Assembly: GCA_005786915.1 (NCBI GenBank)
Contig: SYCM01000127.1
Location: forward strand, 1-9,465
From: Bacteroidota bacterium
Lineage (GTDB): Bacteria; Bacteroidota; Bacteroidia; Flavobacteriales; Schleiferiaceae
Length of the DNA: 9,465 bases
Direction of reading: 5' to 3'
The notes under the pieces were generated by a model. It saw nothing but the letters and a program-made list of their open reading frames with translations. It had not been told where the DNA came from and did no database searches. The number at the start of each line of letters is the position of its first letter. Position 1 is the stretch's first letter. Shown here piece after piece: positions 1 to 6,940 of this stretch. Both the position numbers and the translations under genes were made by a program.

Positions 1-277
1 TCTCTATCTACTATGGGCGTTAGAAATTTGAGGGGAGCTGACTTTAGTACGAGAGGACCGAGTCGGACGCACCTCTAGTGTACCTGTTGTGGCGCCAGCT
101 GCATCGCAGGGTAGCTATGTGCGGATGGGATAAGCGCTGAAAGCATATAAGCGCGAAGCCCACCCCAAGATGAGATTTCTCATAAGGGTCGTTCAAGACT
201 AGGACGTTGATAGGCTACAGGTGTAAAGGCAGCAATGTCATAGCCGAGTAGTACTAATTACCCGTGGATTCGAACCA
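1..277 (+). rRNA. rrl: 23S ribosomal RNA, 3' end (partial)
   Basis: This is the last part of the large-subunit rRNA; its 5' end lies outside the window. The universally conserved sarcin-ricin loop, where elongation factors bind, is at 46-59 (AGTACGAGAGGACC). Further conserved blocks follow, including GCTGAAAGCAT near 137, GACGTTGATAGG near 203 and GTACTAAT at 251-258. The 3' end is set by alignment to the E. coli terminus and is good to a few bases. The stretch before GACGTTGATAGG is about 18 nt shorter than in E. coli, which points to a reduced helix near the 3' end. From 278 to 330 there is an AT-rich spacer with no tRNA. Confidence 0.96.
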
Positions 278-330
278 GGATATGTTTTATGTTGCTTCCA
301 ATGTGTCATTGATAAAGCTTTGTAAAAACA

Positions 331-433
331 TGGTGGTTATTGCAACGGGGATCACCTCTTCCCATTCCGAACAGAGTCGTTAAGCCCGTTTGCGCCGATG
401 GTACTAGTACGCTGGGAGAGTAGGTCGCCGCCA
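331..433 (+). rRNA. rrf: 5S ribosomal RNA
   Basis: This is a complete 5S rRNA, the small RNA of the large ribosomal subunit. The ends TGGTGGT (331-337) and GTCGCCGCCA (424-433) pair to form the closing helix. Inside are hallmark segments: CACCTCTTCCCATTCCGAAC, then GTTAAGC, GCGCCGATGGTACT and GGGAGAGTAGGTCG. GCAACGGG near 342 pairs with CCCGTTTGC near 385 as helix II. True ends may lie 1-3 nt further out. It sits about 55 nt after the 23S gene, in the usual 16S-23S-5S order. Confidence 0.95.
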
Positions 434-444
434 GACTTATACAG

Positions 445-477
445 AAACCCTCGCTTAGGCGGGGGTTTTTTGTTTTT
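445..477 (+). terminator. Rho-independent terminator of the rRNA operon
   Basis: A perfect hairpin with a 9-bp stem (446-454 AACCCTCGC with 459-467 GCGGGGGTT, one G-U pair) and a TTAG tetraloop is followed by a T-rich run to 477. It begins 12 nt after the 5S rRNA, where an rRNA operon should stop. Confidence 0.87.
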
Positions 478-485
478 ATTCGCAT

Positions 486-493
486 CATATTTG
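486..493 (+). promoter_or_regulatory. Possible -7 promoter box for the outer-membrane protein gene
   Basis: CATATTTG matches five of the six fixed positions of the Bacteroidota -7 consensus TAnnTTTG. It ends 5 nt before the ATG at 499, so transcription would begin at or very near the start codon. No -33 TTTG lies at the usual spacing of about 20 nt; the nearest, at 469-472, is inside the terminator T-tract and only 13 nt away. The evidence is therefore weak. Confidence 0.35.
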
Positions 494-498
494 TAGTG

Positions 499-2340
499 AT
501 GAACGCAGGTTTACACCGCCTCTGCACGTTAATCATTTGGGCGGTTTTTTTATGCCCCATTGCTTGGGGTCAAGGCCAGCCTGGTCCGGGCGCCGCGTCG
601 CTCGTGGCCGCTGGGGGCTCCGGGGATACGGCCCTGCGCCCCCCCGAGGTGCGTATGGAGGACACCTTGCGTCCGGTTCCCTGGAACACGCAGGTATGGA
701 GGGGTTGGCAATTTCAACGCAGTTCCCAGGCCGACCAGTCCGCCCGAGTTCCTTTAGAACCAGATAGAGTGCCCGTGAGCGCTTTGGGCGGTCCGGATTG
801 GATTTTTGCGCGCGGACTGCAGTACGCGGGCTCAGCCGACGCGATCCGCTTGGGCTTTTGGACTAATTCCGCACAAGAGCTTCCAGAGCATTGGGCACTT
901 CGCAAAGGGCCCCTACCCGTCGTGGATTGGGTGGGGCAGTCGGCGCAAGGGCGCGGACAGGAATTTGGGATCGTGGCCAGTGCGTCGCCCCAATACTACC
1001 GGCATTTTTGGGTGGACTACCGTCGCCTGCAGATGGCCGGAGGCTTGCTCCCGGAGGACCATTTTGCGGACCGGCTCAAAACGGCATTTTGGGGCCGAGA
1101 TTCCGCGCACATATGGCGGTACCGAGTGCTGTTGGGCCTGCACCGAAACGTCGACGGCGAGTCGGGTGGCGTGCCGAATTTAGATCCGTTAACCCAAGCG
1201 TCGTCGTGGCAGCCCAACCGAAACTTAGTGCCCACCCGTTGGACGACGGCTCAGCGCAGCGGAGGGACGGTGACGGCCCAGGCCGCTTTGGTCCATGCCC
1301 GCAGTAAGCTCGGCCTTCAGGTCGATTGGAACCGCAGCACGCACGGATTTGGAGGGGCACCGACCACGGCAGACTCGCTTGAGTATTCTTCGCTGGAACT
1401 CCGTGTAGGGCGATTCAATCAAGCGTACTGGTCGGAGCCGGCCATGCGGGGTATATCCAGCATCATGCCCCTGCCGCGCATCCGGGCGGAATGGAGCCTC
1501 GGGGTCCGCGGAATTCAGGCGCACGTGTGGAATGCGGGCGTTTGGTCCGAGCGCAGCCTGGGCCCACGGTGGTCGCCGGTCGCACGTTGGTCGTACCCGG
1601 GTCGGCGCAACCGATTGAATGCCGAGTGGGACCTGCTGCGAAAGTCCGCAGAAGCTACGTATGCGCTCCTAGTAAAAAACGAGTCCATGGTGCAGGTAAA
1701 GGCGATGCAGCGGTGGACCATGCCCTGGGAAGGTCAGGTGGTGGAGCAAGTGCAAACGGCGCGCCTTTGGATTCAGCCCTTGCGGCCACTGACGCTCTTA
1801 GCCGCGGTGAGTTCCCCTGATGCGGTGCTTCGTGTGGAGCGCTGGGATGCTCCGGAGGCCCGATGGGAGGTGCGCCCCGCGTGGGCGGTTGCGGGAGTGG
1901 ATTGGTCTTCTGAGGTTCGCCTAAGTTCGTCGTGGACGCTGGACGTGAAGGCGCAAGGCCGTTGGGCGTCTTCTCCGGAGCTTGGACTTGCGCCGGCCAA
2001 CGGAACGCTTAAGTTGGTTTATGCACGGTCCGTTGCGGGGCTGTACCCGGGAATGCGGGTAAAGCTCGAGCTGCAGGGCCAAGGCTGGTCGGGCGGCTGG
2101 CAGCGGCCAGTATGGGTCGCCGAGCGCGGACTTTTTGGCTATTCAGACGAGTCCGACCCAATGCCTGCCGGCGGCTTGATCCATGCGGCCCTGACGGTGT
2201 ATTTGGGCGAAGCGCAACTGGGTGTGCTGTGCCAAAACACCAACCAAGGTTGGGTGCCCAACACCGTATTCATGGCCCAGCACTATCCCGTGACTCCCGC
2301 GAATGTGCGCTGGTTTTTGCGCTGGCGCATGTTCGAGTAA
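499..2340 (+). CDS. Exported, Trp-rich probable outer-membrane beta-barrel protein (putative porin type)
   Basis: I do not recognise a specific family. The protein has about 613 residues and starts with a type I signal peptide: a basic start (His-Arg near residue 7), a hydrophobic core LCTLIIWAVFLCPIA and a likely cleavage after Ala-Trp-Gly, near residue 24. No lipobox cysteine is present. The rest has no transmembrane helices. It alternates short polar and aromatic segments rich in Trp, Arg, Gly and Tyr, as transmembrane beta strands do, and ends in VRWFLRWRMFE, like the closing strand of Bacteroidota outer-membrane barrels. I count about 37 tryptophans (roughly 6%). Putative porins of similar size are common in Bacteroidota, but this assignment rests on overall character, not on a motif. 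A GTG at 496 directly precedes the ATG; the ATG was chosen because the possible -7 box ends at 493. The gene converges with dnaB, leaving 30 bp between stop codons. Confidence 0.8.
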   Translation: MNAGLHRLCTLIIWAVFLCPIAWGQGQPGPGAASLVAAGGSGDTALRPPEVRMEDTLRPVPWNTQVWRGWQFQRSSQADQSARVPLEPDRVPVSALGGPDWIFARGLQYAGSADAIRLGFWTNSAQELPEHWALRKGPLPVVDWVGQSAQGRGQEFGIVASASPQYYRHFWVDYRRLQMAGGLLPEDHFADRLKTAFWGRDSAHIWRYRVLLGLHRNVDGESGGVPNLDPLTQASSWQPNRNLVPTRWTTAQRSGGTVTAQAALVHARSKLGLQVDWNRSTHGFGGAPTTADSLEYSSLELRVGRFNQAYWSEPAMRGISSIMPLPRIRAEWSLGVRGIQAHVWNAGVWSERSLGPRWSPVARWSYPGRRNRLNAEWDLLRKSAEATYALLVKNESMVQVKAMQRWTMPWEGQVVEQVQTARLWIQPLRPLTLLAAVSSPDAVLRVERWDAPEARWEVRPAWAVAGVDWSSEVRLSSSWTLDVKAQGRWASSPELGLAPANGTLKLVYARSVAGLYPGMRVKLELQGQGWSGGWQRPVWVAERGLFGYSDESDPMPAGGLIHAALTVYLGEAQLGVLCQNTNQGWVPNTVFMAQHYPVTPANVRWFLRWRMFE

Positions 2341-2370
2341 ATTGGTTTCTGATTAGCTCAACACCAGAAC

Positions 2371-3888
2371 CTAGAACGGCTGGTATTCCTCGCCTTCAGA
2401 AGGTTCAATTCGATTCATCCTTGACTCAAAAACAGAGTCTGACGCTTCGTTTGATTTCAAATCGCGGGCGCCATAACTGCTGTTAAGGTCTGAGAATCGG
2501 GCCATAGATGCTTCGAACTTCAGACGAACGTTTTCGAGGGAACCGTTGCGGTGCTTCGCGATAATCAGTTCGGCCTGGCCGTCGGCCGGGGTTTGGTCGT
2601 CGTCCCATTCGTGAATGCCGTAGTACTCGGGGCGGTAGATGAACGAAACGATGTCAGCATCTTGCTCAATGGCTCCTGATTCGCGCAAGTCCGACAGGAG
2701 GGGACGCTTGGAGCCTCCGCGCGTTTCCACCGCCCGCGACAGCTGCGATAGGGCAATGACGGGAATGTCGAGTTCCTTGGCGATCGACTTGAGGGCACGG
2801 GAAATCGACGAAATTTCTTGCTCTCGGTTGCCGCCGGCCTTGGAGTTTCCCGCGGTCATTAGCTGAAGGTAGTCGATCACGATGACGCCGATTTGGTGCT
2901 GCGAAGCGAGGCGGCGGCACTTGGCCCGAAGGTCAAAGATGCTCAGTCCCGGGGTGTCGTCAATGAAAATCGGCGCCTCCTGAAGGGCCTTGACCTTGGA
3001 TGTGAGCTGAGCCCATTCCGTGGGATCGAGGTTTCCACGGCGAAGTTTTTCAGCGCCAATACCCGTTTCAGAAGAAATCATGCGGGTGATCAGCTGGACC
3101 GACGACATTTCGAGACTGAACACCGCGACCGGAACTTTGTGGCCAACGGCCATGTTCCGCGCCATGCTCAGGACGAAGGCGGTTTTACCCATGCCCGGGC
3201 GGGCGGCCAAAATGACCAGGTCGGAGCGCTGCCACCCTGACGTCACGCGGTCCACTTCGCGGAATCCGCTGGGAACGCCCGAAAGGCCTTCGCGCTGCGA
3301 AATGGCAGAGATGCGGTCCAGCGCCTGCTTGACGAGGTTGAGCGAGGATTCGTAGTTGCGCTTGAGGTTGCCCTGCGAAACGCTAAAAAGCGACTGTTCG
3401 GCGCTGTCGAGGAGGTCAAGCACGTCGCTGGTCTCGTCGTAGGCCTTTTCAATGAGCTCGTTGGAGATGCGAATCAGTTCGCGCTGGATGTGCTTTTGCA
3501 CCACGATGCGGGCGTGGTACTCAATGTGTGCTGAAGACGAAACCCGAGTGCTCAGGTTGATGAGCTTGGCTTCTCCGCCCACCCGCTCGAGGTTGCCGTT
3601 CTTGCGCAGCAGTTGCGCCACGGTCAAAATGTCGACGGGCTGGGAATCAGAAAACAGGTCTTTGACGGCCGAAAAAATGGCTTGATGCGACTCGGCATAA
3701 AACGTTTCGGGCGTCAGGATGTCGATGACCTTGGAGAGGGCATTGCGGTCAATCAGCAGCGAGCCGAGTACCGCTTCTTCAAGTTCAATGGCCTGGGGCG
3801 GAAGCTTGCCAGCTGCGGAGGGCAACGAAATGCTTCCCGTCGCGGGGCGGCGGGTGCTGGTGCGGGGCAGGGGCTGATTGGCTTCCAC
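2371..3888 (-). CDS. dnaB: Replicative DNA helicase DnaB
   Basis: This is the hexameric 5'-3' helicase that unwinds DNA at the replication fork, loads at the origin and recruits DnaG primase. At 505 residues it has normal family length, with no intein. Residues 1-30 are a Ser/Thr/Pro/Arg-rich, probably disordered tail. The N-terminal helical domain runs from about 31 to 135 (PPQAIELEEAVLGSLL), followed by a linker. The RecA-like ATPase starts near 200: Walker A ARPGMGKT (229-236), catalytic Glu in FSLEM (E260), Walker B VIVIDYLQL (D339), SQLSR (381-385), DLRESGAIEQDAD (400-412) and the arginine-finger region KHRNG (445-449). The acidic C-terminal tail after about 465 is variable in the family. 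The start is a GTG 6 nt after the accA stop; no ATG lies nearby. Spacing implies co-transcription with accA and probably translational coupling. Confidence 0.97.
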   Translation of the reverse strand: MEANQPLPRTSTRRPATGSISLPSAAGKLPPQAIELEEAVLGSLLIDRNALSKVIDILTPETFYAESHQAIFSAVKDLFSDSQPVDILTVAQLLRKNGNLERVGGEAKLINLSTRVSSSAHIEYHARIVVQKHIQRELIRISNELIEKAYDETSDVLDLLDSAEQSLFSVSQGNLKRNYESSLNLVKQALDRISAISQREGLSGVPSGFREVDRVTSGWQRSDLVILAARPGMGKTAFVLSMARNMAVGHKVPVAVFSLEMSSVQLITRMISSETGIGAEKLRRGNLDPTEWAQLTSKVKALQEAPIFIDDTPGLSIFDLRAKCRRLASQHQIGVIVIDYLQLMTAGNSKAGGNREQEISSISRALKSIAKELDIPVIALSQLSRAVETRGGSKRPLLSDLRESGAIEQDADIVSFIYRPEYYGIHEWDDDQTPADGQAELIIAKHRNGSLENVRLKFEASMARFSDLNSSYGARDLKSNEASDSVFESRMNRIEPSEGEEYQPF

Positions 3889-3894
3889 AGGAAA

Positions 3895-4851
3895 TTAGGC
3901 GTTTTCGTAGACGCCCATGCTGCTGAACTTTTCCATGCGGAGGTCTACGCGCTCCTGAGGATCAAGTTTGGCGAGTTCGCGGTAGTGCTTGAGGATCTCG
4001 GACTTCAGCGTGGCAAACATCGCCTCGGGGTTCCGGTGCACACCCCCGAGCGGCTCGGGCACGATGCCGTCGATCAGGCCGTTGGCCAGCATGTCTTTGG
4101 CGGTGAGCTTGAGGGCCTCGGCGGCAGTGGTTTTGTAGTCCCAGCTGCGCCACAGAATGGACGAGCAGGATTCGGGACTGATGACGGAGTACCAGGTGTT
4201 TTCGAGCATAAGCACGCGGTCGCCGACGCCGATGCCCAAGGCTCCGCCCGAGGCACCTTCACCGATGATCACGCATATGACGGGCACTTTAAGTCGGGTC
4301 ATCTCCATGATGTTGCGCGCAATGGCTTCTCCTTGGCCCCGCTCTTCGGCCTCAAGGCCCGGAAAAGCCCCTGGGGTGTCGATCAGGGTGACGACGGGAC
4401 GCCCAAACTTCTCGGCCTGCTTGAAGAGGCGCAGGGCCTTGCGGTATCCGTCGGGATTGGCCATTCCAAAGTTGCGCAGCTGGCGCATTTTGGTGTTGAT
4501 GCCCTTTTGCTGACCCACAAACATGAAGGATTCGCCGTCGAGCCAGCCCCAACCGCCAACCATGGCCTTGTCGTCTTTCACGTAGCGGTCGCCGTGGAGC
4601 TCGCTGAACTGCCCGTCGGTCATGGCGTTGATGTACGCCAGCGTGTAGGGACGGTTCGGATGGCGGCTGAGCTGCACGCGCTGCCATGCCGTGAGGGTGC
4701 TTGCGATTTCGCGGAAGGTCGCGTCGCGCTTCTCGGTGAGCTCATCAATCGACTGCTTCATCGAGACGCCGGTCTCTTGCTCGAGGGCTTCGGCTTTGGC
4801 GATTTGCTCGTCGAGTTCGCGGATCGGGGCTTCAAAATCTAGGTATTCCAT
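3895..4851 (-). CDS. accA: Acetyl-CoA carboxylase carboxyltransferase subunit alpha
   Basis: AccA pairs with AccD to move the carboxyl group from carboxybiotin on AccB to acetyl-CoA. This makes malonyl-CoA, the committed step of fatty acid synthesis in the cytoplasm. The 318 residues match the family length. The N-terminal helical part (about 1-60) contains MKQSIDELTEKRD. The crotonase-like fold follows with GDRYVKDDKAMVGGWGWLDG (87-106), DTPGAFPGLEAEERGQ (158-173), the glycine-rich GEGASGGALGIGVGDR (198-212) that shapes the oxyanion site, and SVISPESCSSILWR (222-235). There is no N-terminal zinc finger, so this is AccA alone and not an AccD-AccA fusion; accD is not in the window. It starts at an ATG 51 nt after the transporter stop and lies directly upstream of dnaB. 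Confidence 0.97.
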   Translation of the reverse strand: MEYLDFEAPIRELDEQIAKAEALEQETGVSMKQSIDELTEKRDATFREIASTLTAWQRVQLSRHPNRPYTLAYINAMTDGQFSELHGDRYVKDDKAMVGGWGWLDGESFMFVGQQKGINTKMRQLRNFGMANPDGYRKALRLFKQAEKFGRPVVTLIDTPGAFPGLEAEERGQGEAIARNIMEMTRLKVPVICVIIGEGASGGALGIGVGDRVLMLENTWYSVISPESCSSILWRSWDYKTTAAEALKLTAKDMLANGLIDGIVPEPLGGVHRNPEAMFATLKSEILKHYRELAKLDPQERVDLRMEKFSSMGVYENA

Positions 4852-4870
4852 ACGGCTGATCTCAGGGCTT

Positions 4871-4878
4871 CAAACCTA
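4871..4878 (-). promoter_or_regulatory. Possible -7 promoter box for accA-dnaB
   Basis: The minus-strand sequence TAGGTTTG is an exact match to the Bacteroidota -7 consensus TAnnTTTG. It sits in the only sizeable gap of the minus-strand block (51 nt), with its last base 19 nt upstream of the accA ATG. I see no TTTG at the expected -33 distance, so this is a candidate only. If real, it would let accA and dnaB be transcribed independently of the genes before them. Confidence 0.38.
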
Positions 4879-4902
4879 CAACTTTTTGCTGCCTTGGCGG
4901 GC

Positions 4903-5820
4903 TTATGTGGATAACTTCGCTTGGCTGCGGCGCTGCACCCAGGCGTTGGCCAGGAGCATGAGCAGGACAACGGCAAAACCGGCGTAGAAGAGCGGCGGCA
5001 TGGCTTCGTCCGCACCAAAAACAAGCAGGGCGAGCAGAATGCCGTAGATGGGTTCCATGGAGATGGTGAGGACCACGGTGAAGGGGCTGAGGTAGCGCAT
5101 GATTCGCACGGACTGGACAAAGGCAAAGGCGGTACAAAAGCTCGCCAGCAAAGCCAAATAGGCCCAGTCTTTTGGGTTGGGCGCGCTCAGAGTGGCGCCC
5201 AGGGCGCCCGTGGACAGGAGGAAGAGGCTCAGGCCAGCGAGTCCGGCAAGCAGTTCCCAAAACGAAATGGAGGCGGCGTCCATGTCGCGCACAATCCGAC
5301 CGTTGAGCACCGAAAAAAGGGCGGACAGCGCCGAACTTATTAGGCCCACCGCGATGGCGAGGCCTTGGCCTTGCACGGATCCGACGACCATGAGGAGTCC
5401 AACCACGACCCCAAAGCTCACGGCGACTTCGCTCCACGCGAGCTTGCGCCGAAAGATCAGGGGCTCCAAGAAGGCGGTAAAAAGCGGACCCGTCGACAGG
5501 CAAGCAAGGGTCAGCGAAATGTTGGAGAGCTTAATGGCGGCATAGAAAGTTACCCAATGCACCATCAAGACCAGGCCGTTGAGGATTAATGTGCCCGTGA
5601 GCCCTCGGTTGGGAATGCGCTGCAGTTGGCCACCGAGCAGGCGTTGGTAGGCCCATAAAAAAACCACGGCAAGCACGATGCGGTGCCAAACCAAGTCGAG
5701 GGCGCTGACGCTAATGAGCCGCCCGAGCACGCCGGTAAAGCCCCAAATGAGGACGATGAAGTGCATCCAGGCGTGGTGGAATCCGACGGGGTCGTGGTCG
5801 TGGGGTCTGAGCAGGGACAT
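4903..5820 (-). CDS. EamA/DMT-family membrane transporter
   Basis: This is a 305-residue inner-membrane protein of the drug/metabolite transporter superfamily, with two EamA-like halves of about five helices each. The first half opens with HFIVLIWGFTGVLGRLIS (20-37), a typical EamA first helix, and contains WVTFYAAIKLSNISLTLA (89-106) and GPLFTAFLEPLIFRRK (111-126). The second half repeats the pattern with a hydrophobic block at 154-173, FAFVQSVRIMRYLSPFTVVL (232-251) and MEPIYGILLALLVFG (255-269). The C-terminus is short and basic (QRRSQAK). Members export amino acids, nucleotides or other metabolites; the substrate cannot be told from sequence. The ATG at 5820 lies 12 nt after the permease stop. 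An inner Met at residue 19 (5766) would remove a His-rich lead-in (HDHD, HH) and fits the usual family start well, so the true start is uncertain. Confidence 0.92.
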   Translation of the reverse strand: MSLLRPHDHDPVGFHHAWMHFIVLIWGFTGVLGRLISVSALDLVWHRIVLAVVFLWAYQRLLGGQLQRIPNRGLTGTLILNGLVLMVHWVTFYAAIKLSNISLTLACLSTGPLFTAFLEPLIFRRKLAWSEVAVSFGVVVGLLMVVGSVQGQGLAIAVGLISSALSALFSVLNGRIVRDMDAASISFWELLAGLAGLSLFLLSTGALGATLSAPNPKDWAYLALLASFCTAFAFVQSVRIMRYLSPFTVVLTISMEPIYGILLALLVFGADEAMPPLFYAGFAVVLLMLLANAWVQRRSQAKLST

Positions 5821-5832
5821 GAATCGGTTCCG

Positions 5833-6924
5833 TTACTTGGGCGCTTTGACGTAGAGGTAGGCGGTTATTCCGCCAAAAAGGAGGTTGGGGAGCCAAATGG
5901 CCCAAAACGGAGGCACGTTGAGCGCCATCATGCTGATGCTCCCAAGCTGCATAAAAAAGATGTAGATCACGACGAAGAGCAGGCCGAGGGCGATGGGCGC
6001 ACCCAGCCCCCCGCGGCGCTTGGCCGAGGAAAGCGAGAATCCCATCACCACCAAGATGAACATCGAAAAAGGGTAGGCGGTGCGCCGGTACCACTCGGCT
6101 TCGTGCCAGACCACGGCTTCGGAACCGCTGAGGCGTTCTTGGGCCAAAAAACGGCGCAGCTGGGGCGAGGTCATGGTTTCGGTGCGCCGCTGGTCGGGGT
6201 TGAGCAATGCGGGCTTGAAGGCGAAGTTGGAATCGAGCGTGCGCCCTTGCGTTACCCGGCTGATGCCGCGGGCATTGAACTGCCGGCGGTTCCAGTTGTC
6301 GAGCTTCCACGTCTGGGCAATGCTGTCGAAGCGCAGGTAGTCGCCGCGCAGCTTGCTCACCAGGCGGCTGCCCTCAAAGACTTCGTAGCTGAAGTGGTAG
6401 CCGGCTTGGCGCTCGGGGCTCCAGGTTTCGAGGTAGATGTAGTGTCCGGGCAAAATTTGGCGGTGAATGTTGATGGGCCGCTTTGGCGCCACGTCTTGCA
6501 CGTAGCGGTCTTCAAATTCGAGGCGCGCGATGTTGCTGTGCGGAACCACGAAGTGGGTGAGCAGCATCATGAGCAGAAAGACGACGCCGGCACTGACGAG
6601 CGCGGGGCGCATCAGCCGCCGAAACGGCATGCCTCCGGCCAGGACCGCCATGAGTTCCGAGCGGTTGGCGAGCCGTGCCGTCGTGAATACCGTCGAGAGA
6701 AACAGGATCAGGGCGCTGAAGGTCGAGCCGTAGTACAGCATGAAGTGTCCGTAGTAGTGCTGCAGGGCAAAGCCCACCGAAATGCCCTGGTTCAGAAAGT
6801 TGTCAATTTTCTGCGAAATGTCGAACACCACCGCGATGGCCATGATCAGGGTCATGAACAAGGCAAAGGTGCCCAGGAACTGCCCAATTAAGTAGCGGTC
6901 GATGCGAAGAGCGAAGCGGGGCAT
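5833..6924 (-). CDS. LptF/LptG (YjgP/YjgQ) family permease, LPS export
   Basis: This is a permease subunit of the LptB2FG ABC transporter, which extracts lipopolysaccharide from the inner membrane and passes it to the periplasmic LptC/LptA bridge. The 363 residues show the family layout: three N-terminal transmembrane helices (about 14-34, 62-82, 107-127), a periplasmic beta-jellyroll region (about 130-280) and three C-terminal helices (about 283-300, 309-327, 337-357). Family-like motifs include ALILFLSTVFTTARLANRSE (71-90) followed by LMAVLAGGMPFRRLMRP (91-107), the coupling-helix region that contacts the ATPase, and YPFSMFILVVMGFSLSS (284-300). An upstream ATG at 7065 would run 47 residues into tgt without family resemblance; the ATG at 6924, 16 nt after the tgt stop, gives the proper N-terminus MPRFALRIDRYLIGQF. 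I cannot separate LptF from LptG, so no symbol is given. Its partner permease and LptB lie outside the window. Confidence 0.93.
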   Translation of the reverse strand: MPRFALRIDRYLIGQFLGTFALFMTLIMAIAVVFDISQKIDNFLNQGISVGFALQHYYGHFMLYYGSTFSALILFLSTVFTTARLANRSELMAVLAGGMPFRRLMRPALVSAGVVFLLMMLLTHFVVPHSNIARLEFEDRYVQDVAPKRPINIHRQILPGHYIYLETWSPERQAGYHFSYEVFEGSRLVSKLRGDYLRFDSIAQTWKLDNWNRRQFNARGISRVTQGRTLDSNFAFKPALLNPDQRRTETMTSPQLRRFLAQERLSGSEAVVWHEAEWYRRTAYPFSMFILVVMGFSLSSAKRRGGLGAPIALGLLFVVIYIFFMQLGSISMMALNVPPFWAIWLPNLLFGGITAYLYVKAPK

Positions 6925-6940
6925 GCGGAGGGGCAAAGGA

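Noticed and set aside
278..330. Possible tRNA in the 23S-5S spacer
   Set aside because: The spacer is about 53 nt, too short for a tRNA, and has no T-loop GTTCGA motif in a cloverleaf context.
306..560. Short minus-strand frame across the 5S rRNA
   Set aside because: It is antisense to 5S rRNA and the terminator, and has no protein-like features.
2343..2372. Possible weak hairpin in the 30-bp convergent gap between the outer-membrane protein gene and dnaB
   Set aside because: GGTT(T)CTG and CAGAACC can pair only with a bulge and a long loop, and no T-run follows on either strand, so a terminator call is not supported.
3613..4842. A 409-codon + strand open frame opposite accA and the start of dnaB
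   Set aside because: It lies almost entirely antisense to two certain genes. In GC-rich genes the opposite strand often stays open, and its product (rich in Gly, His, Val, Asp) resembles no family.
5683..6891. A 402-codon + strand open frame opposite the LptF/G permease and the transporter start
   Set aside because: It is antisense to clear membrane-protein genes; the low-complexity charged product (many His, Glu, Gly) is typical of a shadow frame.
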